Assembly (NCBI GenBank): GCA_013215025.1
Contig: JABSRR010000034.1
Coordinates: 3,144 to 18,878, forward strand
DNA length: 15,735 nt
Source of the DNA: Pseudomonadales bacterium
GTDB taxonomy: Bacteria; Pseudomonadota; Gammaproteobacteria; Pseudomonadales; DT-91
Direction of reading: 5' to 3'
Positions 7,428 through 14,573 of this stretch are shown here, piece after piece. The notes under the pieces are model-generated. The model made no database searches and was not told the origin of the DNA. It was given only the letters and a program-made list of their open reading frames with translations. The stretch's first letter is position 1. Every line of letters begins with the position of its first letter. Made by a program: the position numbers and the translations under genes.

Positions 7428-8825
7428 CTAGGCCATGATCGGCGGTAGCTCTTTTTGTAAGCGCATTTTTTCTTTCACGCCATTGGCGCCGGTTAATGCA
7501 AAGCCCAATAACTCGCCAGCGCCGTTGCGGAATTCAGCCACAACATCAGCGCCATTGGCATCAATAGTCCACTCGCCTTCAGCGTCACGAGGTGCAGGTG
7601 ACACAACGACCGGGCAGGTTGGCGTTTTAATGGTTACCGGCATGGCAGGGTAGCTAACTTCGGTTGGCGTGCCAGTTAAGGTTTTTGCTAAGGCCTTGGC
7701 GCCTGCCAATAGCGGTGCTACATAAAACAGCACGTGACCTTCTATCTCAGCACAGTCGCCGAGGGTGTAGACATTTTTGGCTGAGGTTTCTAAAAATTTG
7801 TTACCGATAACGCCACGATTCACCGCAATCCCAGAGGCTTCGGCCAAGGCAATGCGAGGGCGTACGCCAACCGCTGAGACAACAGCGTCAGCTGCGATGC
7901 TCACGCCATTGTTAAGCACCACTTCAACACCGCTGTCAGTTTTGTTAACGGCCGTAGCAACTGGGCCAAACTCGCCGCTGTCGAGTGGACCAAAATGAAA
8001 CTTAGCACCTTGCGCTTCTAATGCAGTCTGCACCGCTTTACCCGCGGCTTCTGGTAGCAAGGTTGGCAAGGTATAACCCATCGGGTCAATTGTTTCGGTT
8101 TCAAAACCACCGTTTTGCAAGTCATTGGTGAATTCTGAACCAATCAAACCGCCACCAATAATCGCTACTTTTTTCGCTTCAGCCTTGCTCATGGCTTTAC
8201 GGAAGTTATCGTAATCAACAAGGTCGTTGATAGAGAACACCATGTCTAGACCATCGCCTTCCATCGGCGGCTTGATCGTATCCGCACCCCAGGCAATAAC
8301 TAGCTTGCCGTATTCGAGCGATGCGCCGGTGCTCAAGCTTAGACGCTGGTGATCAGTATCAATGGCGCTAACCACGGTATTGGTCCAAATGCTCACGTTA
8401 AACTGCAATGCCATTTTGCCAGCATCACCCATGGATAGGGCCGCAGCATCTTTGTTTTTGGTAAAGCCCGTCGACAGCATGGGTTTTGAGTAGTTGTGGC
8501 CATCATCACTGGTCAGCATAATAATTGGCTTGTCAGCGTCGATGCGGCGAATCTCTTTTACCAAGTTATAACCTGCTAAGCCGGTGCCAATAATCACCAA
8601 GGGGCCGTTATCAGCTTCGGCAGCAGAGTCACTATCATCACTGGCAACCACTTCGTCTTCAGTGCCTGCGACAATTTCAAAATCTTCTTTGCCAACGCAG
8701 CAGTCAGGGCATAACCAGCTTTCTGGAACATCGTCCCATTTGGTGCCTGCTGCGACGCCATTTTCGGGATCACCTTTGGCTTCGTCATATACCCAGCCAC
8801 ATACAATACATTCCCACTGTGCCAT
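7428..8825 (-). CDS. Fused rubredoxin - rubredoxin reductase (NAD(P)H/FAD)
   Basis: One 465-residue chain carries an N-terminal rubredoxin and a C-terminal FAD-dependent NAD(P)H:rubredoxin oxidoreductase. Together they should pass electrons from NAD(P)H via FAD to an Fe(Cys)4 centre, and on to a hydroxylase or an oxygen/superoxide-detoxifying partner not present here. The rubredoxin cysteines are C6 and C9 (CIVCG) and C39 and C42 (CPDC). An acidic linker (about 55-73) joins the FAD-binding GTGLAG (80-85), the NAD(P)-binding GGGLIGSE (224-231), the second FAD motif TLGDCAE (354-360) and a rubredoxin-reductase C-terminal domain (about 390-460). The second knuckle reads CPDCC, where the family normally has glycine after the cysteine. 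The start at 8825 is preferred over 8873 because the rubredoxin begins MAQWECIVCG and GAAGG lies about 10 nt upstream. Confidence 0.93.
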   Translation of the reverse strand: MAQWECIVCGWVYDEAKGDPENGVAAGTKWDDVPESWLCPDCCVGKEDFEIVAGTEDEVVASDDSDSAAEADNGPLVIIGTGLAGYNLVKEIRRIDADKPIIMLTSDDGHNYSKPMLSTGFTKNKDAAALSMGDAGKMALQFNVSIWTNTVVSAIDTDHQRLSLSTGASLEYGKLVIAWGADTIKPPMEGDGLDMVFSINDLVDYDNFRKAMSKAEAKKVAIIGGGLIGSEFTNDLQNGGFETETIDPMGYTLPTLLPEAAGKAVQTALEAQGAKFHFGPLDSGEFGPVATAVNKTDSGVEVVLNNGVSIAADAVVSAVGVRPRIALAEASGIAVNRGVIGNKFLETSAKNVYTLGDCAEIEGHVLFYVAPLLAGAKALAKTLTGTPTEVSYPAMPVTIKTPTCPVVVSPAPRDAEGEWTIDANGADVVAEFRNGAGELLGFALTGANGVKEKMRLQKELPPIMA

Positions 8826-8883
8826 GAAATTTTTACCTTCTATAAACGTCTGCCGAGCAATATTGACAGGCAATCTGCGCGGC

Positions 8884-8900
8884 GATTATGTAATCAATTA
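8884..8900. repeat. Overlapping AT-rich dyads at the rubredoxin-reductase transcription start
   Basis: GATTA-TG-TAATC (8884-8895) overlaps TAAT-CA-ATTA (8891-8900). Both lie immediately downstream of the predicted minus-strand transcription start (about 8907), a usual operator position. No matching known operator is recognised. Confidence 0.35.
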
Positions 8901-8913
8901 TTTGAGATCGCAC

Positions 8914-8941
8914 ACTATACTCTGCACAGCAAAATTCTCAA
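8914..8941 (-). promoter_or_regulatory. Sigma-70-like promoter of the rubredoxin-reductase gene
   Basis: On the minus strand TTGAGA (8936-8941, 5/6) is followed after 16 nt by TATAGT (8914-8919, 5/6). This is the best promoter match in the window. Transcription would begin near 8907, leaving a leader of about 80 nt before the ATG at 8825. Confidence 0.6.
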
Positions 8942-8963
8942 GTGTCGCGACGGCTAAAGACTA

Positions 8964-8969
8964 TACAAT
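8964..8969 (+). promoter_or_regulatory. Candidate -10 box of the ubiC-ubiA operon
   Basis: TACAAT (5/6) lies 84 nt before the ubiC start. No convincing -35 is present, though a GTCGCGAC palindrome (8944-8951) occupies that area. It is assigned mainly because the operon needs a promoter in this divergent gap. Confidence 0.25.
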
Positions 8970-9053
8970 CTGTTAAGGCATGCGGGCTAGAGGCTTGCAA
9001 CCAAACCGTGATTAAGACATTCTTGTGCGCAGGCAAATGATGGGAAAAAATGG

Positions 9054-9584
9054 GTGTTTAACTTGTATCGGCCAGCCAACCGAGTCACGGTTGCGCAGCT
9101 ATCCGTAGAAGACAGCGCGGCATTGCTGGATCAAAGTTCATTAACCGAGCGTTTAATCGCCTGCAGTCAGCAATCCTTTGCCGTAGAGGTAATTAGCCAA
9201 GGTTTTGCGAAACCGCGCTTAGATGAGGCGATTGCGCTGGGCTTGTCACCGAGTCGACATTGCTTGATTCGCGAGGTTAAGCTTTGGGTTGATGATCAGC
9301 CCTGGGTCTATGCGCGCAGCGTGATTCCGACCCAGAGTCTGCACGGTGCGCTGGGGTTTTTGAAAAAGCTGCGCAACTCAGCACTGGGCGCTTTATTATT
9401 CAAAGACCCTAAACTCCAGCGTAGTCAGTTTGAAATTTTTTCAGGCAATTTAAGCCAGCTCTGCGCCGCGCCGGCGGCGCTGCAATTAGCGGAGCAAAAA
9501 GTCATCAGTCGGCGTTCGGTATTTGTACTGCGACGCCAGCCGCTATTAGTAGCTGAAACTTTCCTCAGCGACTGTCTGCTTTAA
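9054..9584 (+). CDS. ubiC: Chorismate pyruvate-lyase
   Basis: UbiC splits chorismate into pyruvate and 4-hydroxybenzoate, the entry step of ubiquinone synthesis. The 176-residue product is slightly longer than the 165-residue E. coli protein. The LIREVKLW segment (71-78) holds R73, matching the active-site arginine, followed by the paired PWVYARSVIP strand (83-92). RRSVFVLRRQPLLVAETFL (153-171) contains E168, corresponding to the catalytic glutamate near the C-terminus. The start is a GTG at 9054 with GGGA at 9042-9045; a TTG at 9063 is an alternative. Between FEIF and the RRS motif there is an insert of about ten residues, including Ala-Ala-Pro-Ala-Ala, relative to my recollection of the E. 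coli protein. The gene leads an apparent operon with ubiA 31 nt downstream. Confidence 0.9.
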   Translation: MFNLYRPANRVTVAQLSVEDSAALLDQSSLTERLIACSQQSFAVEVISQGFAKPRLDEAIALGLSPSRHCLIREVKLWVDDQPWVYARSVIPTQSLHGALGFLKKLRNSALGALLFKDPKLQRSQFEIFSGNLSQLCAAPAALQLAEQKVISRRSVFVLRRQPLLVAETFLSDCLL

Positions 9585-9615
9585 CAGCAATGTATTGATA
9601 AAGGTGTAAGGCGTT

Positions 9616-10503
9616 ATGATGCAGAAACTTGGGCTTTATTTAGATCATTGGCCCGCTTACGCCAAGTTAATGCGGCTAGATCGACCGATCGGTACCTTAT
9701 TAATTTTATGGCCCACCTTGTGTGGTTTGTGGCTCGCTGCCGAAGGCATGCCCAGCTGGAAAAATTTGCTGATTTTTTCGCTTGGCGCCTGGCTAATGCG
9801 CTCGGCCGGCTGTGTGATAAACGACTATGCCGATCGACACATCGATGGCCGTGTTAAGCGCACCCAAGATAGACCATTAGCCACAGGTCAGGTAAGCGCA
9901 CAAGAGGCGATTAGGCTATTTTTGGTGTTGGCCGTGCTGGCCTTTGTACTCGTGCTGTTTACCAATTTACTAACCATCGCTTTATCACTGGTCGCGATAT
10001 TGCTGGCCGCCAGCTATCCGTTTATGAAACGCTATACCTATTTTCCTCAAGTGGTCTTAGGTGCGGCGTTTTCATGGAGCGTGATTATGGCGCAAAGTGC
10101 CGAGCTGTCGACGGTGCCTAGGCAGTCATGGGTATTTTATGTTGCCATTCTGGTCTGGACCGTGGTCTATGACACCTTCTATGCGATGATTGATCGAGAT
10201 GATGACTTACGCATTGGAGTGAAGTCGACGGCGATTTTGTTCGCTGACCATGACCGCCTGATTACGGCGCTGCTGCAGCTATTTACTAGCTTTATTTTAT
10301 TTGTGGTGGGCTATAAATATCAGCTGGGGATTATTTATTTTTTCAGTACCATTGTGATTGCCTGTTTGTTTGCCTATCAACAGTGGCTGATTGCCGACCG
10401 GGAGCGACAGGCCTGTTTTCAAGCGTTTATGAATAATAATTGGGTGGGCTGCGTATTGTTCTTGGGCATTGCCTTAGACTATGCCTTAATCGAAAAGGTT
10501 TGA
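9616..10503 (+). CDS. ubiA: 4-hydroxybenzoate polyprenyltransferase
   Basis: UbiA attaches a polyprenyl chain (commonly octaprenyl in E. coli) to 4-hydroxybenzoate in the inner membrane, using the product of the preceding ubiC. The 295-residue protein has about eight or nine hydrophobic spans. The two Mg-pyrophosphate motifs are intact: NDYADRHID (69-77, with D70, D73 and D77) and YDTFYAMIDRDDDLRIGVKST (185-205, with D186, D193 and D195). An early RLDRPIGTLLILWPT segment (20-34) is family-typical. Two adjacent ATGs (9616, 9619) follow GTAAGG; the second gives the better spacing. The next gene starts 2 nt after the stop, so the genes are transcribed and probably translated together. Confidence 0.97.
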   Translation: MMQKLGLYLDHWPAYAKLMRLDRPIGTLLILWPTLCGLWLAAEGMPSWKNLLIFSLGAWLMRSAGCVINDYADRHIDGRVKRTQDRPLATGQVSAQEAIRLFLVLAVLAFVLVLFTNLLTIALSLVAILLAASYPFMKRYTYFPQVVLGAAFSWSVIMAQSAELSTVPRQSWVFYVAILVWTVVYDTFYAMIDRDDDLRIGVKSTAILFADHDRLITALLQLFTSFILFVVGYKYQLGIIYFFSTIVIACLFAYQQWLIADRERQACFQAFMNNNWVGCVLFLGIALDYALIEKV

Positions 10504-10505
10504 CG

Positions 10506-11663
10506 GTGAACGCATCCGAACTCAAGATAAAATTTATTGACAGTATTCATCAATGTGCACGCGCTGACTGGCAAGCCTGTCTCGCCAGTCAGCAGATAGA
10601 CTACCCCTTTATTCAGTATGATTTTTTAGCGGCGTTGGAAGACTCTAACAGCTGCTGCGAGCATACCGGCTGGCAGCCTCAGCATTGCCTAGCGTATATT
10701 GCTGATCAGCTAGTCGCGTTAATGCCCTGCTATCTCAAGACACATAGCTATGGCGAATATGTGTTTGATCATCAGTGGGCCAATGCCTATTATCAGCATC
10801 GGCTCGATTACTACCCAAAGCTGCTGACCGCAATCCCCTTTACACCCTGTGCCGGACCCCGTTATGTGGTGCATGCCGATGCCGATCAGCAAGCGCTAGA
10901 GCAAGCCATATTGTCCGCCATTCAACACTTATGCGAACAGCAGCAGCTCTCCGGTTGGCATGGGCTATTTATTGAGTCACAGCACTGGCAAGCTGATCTG
11001 CCGCGGCGCCTGGGGGTGCAGTTTCACTGGTATAACCGCGACTATCAAAGCTTTGACGATTTCTTAGCCAGCTTTTCTTCGCGTAAGCGAAAAAATGTCA
11101 AAAAAGAGCGGGCTCAGGTGGCGGCACAGGGCATTCAGTGTCGGTTTATCGCCGGTGCAGAAGTGACGGAGGCCTTATGGCGACAATTTGCTCAGCTGTA
11201 TCAGCTTACTTATGCCAAGCGCTCGGGTCATCAAGGCTATTTAACCGCCGATTTTTTCCTCAAGCTTGGCGCCAATGCGAACCAGCAGCTGCTATTGTTA
11301 GTGGCTGAGCGTGATGGCGAGAGCGGCCCCGAGCTTTGTGCGGCCTCGCTGTTTTTTAAAGACCGCCACACCTTGTATGGGCGTTATTGGGGTTGCTATC
11401 AAGAGTTTGATTTTCTGCATTTTGAGGCCTGTTATTATCAGGCGATTGAATACTGTATTGCCCATAAGCTTCAGCATATTGATGCGGGCGCACAGGGCGA
11501 GCATAAAATTCAGCGAGGTTTTCAGCCTGTGTTCACTGAATCGCTGCACTATCTTCACCACCCTGGTTTTCATCAGGCCATTGCGCAGTTTACCCGCGAT
11601 GAAAAGCCGCATATTGAGGCGTATTATCAACAATGCCAAGCAGCGCTGCCATTTAAGCAATAA
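10506..11663 (+). CDS. GNAT-fold protein of the COG3146/DUF482 family
   Basis: The 385-residue product belongs to a widespread family of uncertain function whose fold resembles FemAB/GNAT acyltransferases. Recognisable parts are the basic patch SSRKRKNVKKER (191-202), LYGRYWGC (290-297), the EACYYQAIEYCI helix (307-318) and the signature AGAQGEHKIQRGFQP (327-341). No membrane span or signal peptide is seen, so it is probably cytoplasmic. I chose the GTG at 10506: AAGG (10495-10498) lies 7 nt before it, and the start sits 2 nt after the ubiA stop. The longer ATG at 10440 would overlap ubiA by 64 nt. Linkage to ubiC-ubiA suggests co-expression, but nothing in the sequence shows a role in ubiquinone synthesis. 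Substrate unknown. Confidence 0.88.
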   Translation: MNASELKIKFIDSIHQCARADWQACLASQQIDYPFIQYDFLAALEDSNSCCEHTGWQPQHCLAYIADQLVALMPCYLKTHSYGEYVFDHQWANAYYQHRLDYYPKLLTAIPFTPCAGPRYVVHADADQQALEQAILSAIQHLCEQQQLSGWHGLFIESQHWQADLPRRLGVQFHWYNRDYQSFDDFLASFSSRKRKNVKKERAQVAAQGIQCRFIAGAEVTEALWRQFAQLYQLTYAKRSGHQGYLTADFFLKLGANANQQLLLLVAERDGESGPELCAASLFFKDRHTLYGRYWGCYQEFDFLHFEACYYQAIEYCIAHKLQHIDAGAQGEHKIQRGFQPVFTESLHYLHHPGFHQAIAQFTRDEKPHIEAYYQQCQAALPFKQ

Positions 11664-11722
11664 ATGCACAGCGGTGGCAGTCTAAAAACGCAATAAAGCT
11701 AACCACGGTTCCCTCTGCGTAT

Positions 11723-11753
11723 TTGGCACATGCTATGCATGCGCTGTTATACA
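11723..11753 (+). promoter_or_regulatory. Extended -10 promoter of the small hypothetical gene, with internal dyad
   Basis: TTGGCA (11723-11728, 5/6) is followed by the extended -10 TGTTATACA (11745-11753), with the -10 hexamer being TATACA and a spacer of 19 nt. Between them lies the imperfect inverted repeat GCACATG-ctatg-CATGCGC (11726-11744), overlapping the promoter core. This is a likely place for a DNA-binding protein, unidentified. A second short dyad, AGTGG/CCACT (11753-11757 and 11765-11769), spans the expected transcription start. Confidence 0.5.
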
Positions 11754-11781
11754 GTGGTGCTTTCCCACTATGGAGGTCTAT

Positions 11782-12168
11782 ATGAGCAATAAATCGTGGT
11801 TGCTAGATCCAACGGCGATCAAAGCCGCCAAAAATTGTATCTTATTGGTGCAAGAAGAGCTTGGCGTTAAGTTGGTGCTGTCTCATCCAGAGTTTTTAGA
11901 GATGCTAAAAGAGTATGTCGAGCTGACAGACTCAGAGGCACTTGAAGTCGCCTATCATGATTTAATCAGCTTTGCCGGCTTGAACGCCTCGCACCTTGAG
12001 CCTAACGCTAAAAAGAAATCGTCAATCGTCAATTCAGATGTGGCGGAAGGTAAAGCCTCGCGCGCTGACGACGAAGAATATGTGGTGTATCGTGGAAAAG
12101 CCTACAAGCGTTATCAAAATGGTCTTGAGTTTAAAGGGTTATACCGAGGCCAGGCGCGCTACGCCTAA
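11782..12168 (+). CDS. Small soluble hypothetical protein (128 residues)
   Basis: I do not recognise a firm family. The start at 11782 is set by a full GGAGG (11772-11776) 5 nt upstream; the earlier ATG at 11770 overlaps that site and would add only four residues. Residues 1-70 look like a compact helical domain. Residues 72-100 are a charged, probably disordered linker (KKKSS, then acidic). The end is a short strand-rich module with two YRG repeats, VVYRGKAYKRY (101-111) and GLYRGQARYA (119-128). That tail recalls the DUF4278-type YRG...YRG pattern, but the match is from memory and weak. No membrane span. It has its own promoter and is convergent with the EAL gene. Confidence 0.8.
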   Translation: MSNKSWLLDPTAIKAAKNCILLVQEELGVKLVLSHPEFLEMLKEYVELTDSEALEVAYHDLISFAGLNASHLEPNAKKKSSIVNSDVAEGKASRADDEEYVVYRGKAYKRYQNGLEFKGLYRGQARYA

Positions 12169-12309
12169 TCAGCTAACGCTCGCATTTAAGTGACACTAAA
12201 CCGATAAAGGATTAGTTTGTAGATGCTGGTTTGCTGAATATATGGCTCGGCACAGTCATACAGCTTAACTCGCCAATAACAAGCTCACTAAGTAGCTTTT
12301 GAAACATCT

Positions 12310-13470
12310 TTATCGACGATGCTTGACGTCTATAAATAAGGTGTTGCCGTCATCCAAGCGACAGGCTGTGGTTTCGGTAATTTGCTTGCTTTGTAGGTCA
12401 TGATAAGGCGCACAAGTCACAATTGGCTGCTCCGAAAATCGTAACGCCGACTGTAACTGGCAAAAATAAGGCCGGCAGCTCAGATTGGTATTGCTCTCAG
12501 GTGCGGACTCTAGCCATTTGCCATTGTCATAAAAGAAATTGTTGCTGATTTGATTGCCGATCGTATTGCAAATATATAATTTAAAAAAGTCAGGGTGCGT
12601 TAATACCGACAAGGACGCGGTATTCAGATCGCTAGCATAATGCGTATTGCCAACTAGCTTTAGCAGCTGACTGTCTAACACATTACGTATAATAGTTTTT
12701 TTAGCCAATGCTGCTGTTTCAATAGTGACATATTCTTGTCTTAGCTTATCAATATGCTGGCTAAAAGCATGCGGCTTAGTAAATTCTGCATTGGCTGGGC
12801 TAAACAAGTAACCCTGCAGCAGTTCAGCGCCAAATTTTTGTGAGTAACTAAAGCCTTTTAAGTTCTCCACACCCTCGGCTAATACCTTGCTGCCCAGGCG
12901 CTCCGCTAAAAAACAGATAGAGTCAATCAAATGCTCTGCCTTGCCGCCACGCTGAAGTGCCTTATTAAATAGCGCCATATCGAGTTTGATGATATCAGGA
13001 TGCAGACTAATCACCCGGTCAAAGCTTGAATGGCCGGCACCAAAATCATCAATCGCAACCTTTAAACCAAAATCTTTATAGCTGTGAATCACGCGACGCA
13101 ATAAATCTTCATTGGCCGAGGTTTCAATCAGCTCAATCACAATATTTTCAGGGTTGATGCCTAGATCTTTAATAAGGTTGACGGTATACGGGTCACTACC
13201 TTCGGTATAGTCGATCCACTCAGGTGAAATATTGAGCGTTAGATAGCCACGGTGATCACCGCTTGCGGCAAATTTTTCTAGCGCCAAGCGGCGAATTAAA
13301 CGGTCGGTATTTAAACGTTCTGACTTAGACAGTGCGGGTGAAAACAATAATTCGCCAGCAGAGCCAATGCTGCCGTCTGCATGTTGGACTCTGGCAAGGG
13401 TTTCATGGCCAACAACTTCGGCTGTGCTGGCGCTAATAATAGGTTGAAAAAACGGAACAACTGAATGCAT
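12310..13470 (-). CDS. Soluble EAL-domain cyclic-di-GMP phosphodiesterase with C-terminal Cache/PAS-like region
   Basis: The 386-residue protein probably hydrolyses the second messenger c-di-GMP to pGpG. The EAL domain occupies about 1-245. The name motif is ETL (23-25), and the residues that bind metal and substrate in active members look intact: E23, N80 (LNISPE), E113 (VIELIE), D141-D142 (IDDFGAG), K162 (IKLD), E199 (AEGVEN) and Q219 (LQGYLFSPA). Residues about 255-386 form a second domain containing GNQISNNF (305-312) and SCRPYF (331-336), which resembles Cache/PAS-type sensors. No transmembrane segment is present, so ligand sensing would be cytoplasmic, as in the EAL-plus-PAS-like YkuI layout of Bacillus. 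The ATG at 13470 lacks a strong ribosome-binding site but fits the usual FQPI beginning of EAL domains. Confidence 0.9.
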   Translation of the reverse strand: MHSVVPFFQPIISASTAEVVGHETLARVQHADGSIGSAGELLFSPALSKSERLNTDRLIRRLALEKFAASGDHRGYLTLNISPEWIDYTEGSDPYTVNLIKDLGINPENIVIELIETSANEDLLRRVIHSYKDFGLKVAIDDFGAGHSSFDRVISLHPDIIKLDMALFNKALQRGGKAEHLIDSICFLAERLGSKVLAEGVENLKGFSYSQKFGAELLQGYLFSPANAEFTKPHAFSQHIDKLRQEYVTIETAALAKKTIIRNVLDSQLLKLVGNTHYASDLNTASLSVLTHPDFFKLYICNTIGNQISNNFFYDNGKWLESAPESNTNLSCRPYFCQLQSALRFSEQPIVTCAPYHDLQSKQITETTACRLDDGNTLFIDVKHRR

Positions 13471-13502
13471 GAAGGAACTTAATTAATGAAGCAAAGTAGA
13501 CG

Positions 13503-13511
13503 AATATAGCA
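13503..13511 (-). promoter_or_regulatory. Candidate extended -10 promoter of the EAL gene
   Basis: TGCTATATT on the minus strand is an extended -10 (TGn plus TATATT, 5/6) 33 nt before the ATG at 13470, in a markedly AT-rich stretch. No -35 is convincing. It would give the EAL gene a transcript separate from the upstream ABC transporter genes. Confidence 0.4.
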
Positions 13512-13546
13512 AATATATACAACAATGAAATAGACTTTTAGCCATA

Positions 13547-13562
13547 TCTGCAATGTTGCAGA
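13547..13562. repeat. Perfect 16-bp inverted repeat upstream of the EAL gene
   Basis: TCTGCAA-TG-TTGCAGA has seven-base arms around a two-base centre. It lies between the ABC-ATPase stop (13581) and the EAL promoter, about 40-50 bp upstream of the -10. No T tract follows on either strand, so it is not an intrinsic terminator. A transcription-factor site is the more natural reading, with the factor unknown. Confidence 0.55.
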
Positions 13563-13580
13563 ATTGTCATTCAAGCGGAT

Positions 13581-14573
13581 TCAATCAATGGCGAGCTGCA
13601 GCTTTATAGTCTCTCCGGGTAGACACTCAAACTCAGTCTCAGCCTTGGCATAAACCATCGTGTTGGCGTCAATACGACAATGTAAAAGTTGACTATGCCC
13701 TTGATTAATCAGCCGCACTAGCGATGCTTCAATTGTCCCCTGTGCTGAAGCCATGAGCTGCTCAGGGCGAAAGAGATAAAACGGCCGATTGTCTTGTAAT
13801 TCGGGGTTAAGCTTTACCGCCTGCTGATACGTTAAGACTTCGCCGCGACCAATAAAATTGGCAACATAGGCAGAGGCGGGTTTGTTATACAGTGTCTTGG
13901 CGGTGGCGTACTGCTCTATCTTCCCTTCATGCATGACCGCAATGCGGTCTGCAAAACTAAATGCTTCCTCTTGGTCATGCGTTACCATTAAGGCGCTAAT
14001 CCCTTGAGACTTTAATAACTGGCGCAGGTCATAGGCAAGCTTGTCACGCAGATACACATCGAGATTAGAAAAGGGTTCGTCCAGCAGCAGAAGATCAGGC
14101 TGGGTAATGATTGCGCGACCAATCGCCACGCGCTGCTGTTGTCCACCGGATAGCTGATGCGGAAACTTGCTGCTGTGTGCACTTAGTTCTAACAGTTCAA
14201 GTATTTGATGTAAACGCTGCGCATTTTCTTGCTGTCGACTGCGCGAACGCTTGAGGCCAAAGCTAATATTCTGGGCAACATTTAAATGCGGAAACAGCGC
14301 ATAGTCTTGAAACACCATGCCGACATTGCGCTGTTCGATCGGCATGATTTCGTTTATTGAAAATAATGCCTGCTGACGCAGTAAAATTTCACCGTCACTG
14401 GGTTTTTCAAAGCCGGCAATTGCGCGCAATAGTGAGGTCTTGCCACAGCCAGACTGGCCTAGCAGGCAGGCAATTTCGCCATCTAATAAATGGAGGCTAA
14501 TATCGTCTAACACTTTAAGCTGTTGATGATAGCTTAAAGAGAGTTGGCTAATCTCAAGAATCGGCTCAGGCAT
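13581..14573 (-). CDS. fbpC: ABC transporter ATPase, iron(III) import (FbpC type)
   Basis: This is the nucleotide-binding subunit that powers the permease encoded just upstream, importing ferric iron delivered by a periplasmic binding protein. The 330-residue product has Walker A GQSGCGKTS (39-47), the Q-loop at Q89, signature LSGGQQQR (141-148), Walker B LLLLDEP (161-167), D-loop SNLD and switch H199. About 95 further residues (from 235) make the C-terminal beta-barrel regulatory domain, with the FRPEQ element seen in this subfamily. The ATG at 14573 overlaps the permease stop (ATGCCTGA), so the two are translationally coupled; the ATG at 14603 would add ten unrelated residues. Iron is inferred from the permease type. 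Thiamine or phosphonate importers share the ATPase features. Confidence 0.87.
   Translation of the reverse strand: MPEPILEISQLSLSYHQQLKVLDDISLHLLDGEIACLLGQSGCGKTSLLRAIAGFEKPSDGEILLRQQALFSINEIMPIEQRNVGMVFQDYALFPHLNVAQNISFGLKRSRSRQQENAQRLHQILELLELSAHSSKFPHQLSGGQQQRVAIGRAIITQPDLLLLDEPFSNLDVYLRDKLAYDLRQLLKSQGISALMVTHDQEEAFSFADRIAVMHEGKIEQYATAKTLYNKPASAYVANFIGRGEVLTYQQAVKLNPELQDNRPFYLFRPEQLMASAQGTIEASLVRLINQGHSQLLHCRIDANTMVYAKAETEFECLPGETIKLQLAID

Noticed and set aside
8584..8976. 130-residue plus-strand ORF opposite the rubredoxin gene
   Set aside because: It is antisense to a well-supported gene, has a Ser/Thr/Pro-rich composition typical of a shadow frame, and has no ribosome-binding site.
10440..10505. 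ATG at 10440 as start of the DUF482 protein
   Set aside because: It overlaps the last 64 bases of ubiA and adds a Cys/Leu-rich stretch from the wrong frame; GTG 10506 has a well-spaced ribosome-binding site.
11298..11685. Two overlapping ORFs of 123 and 124 residues on opposite strands inside the DUF482 gene
   Set aside because: Both are alternative frames of a real coding sequence, with no domain, start signal or promoter.
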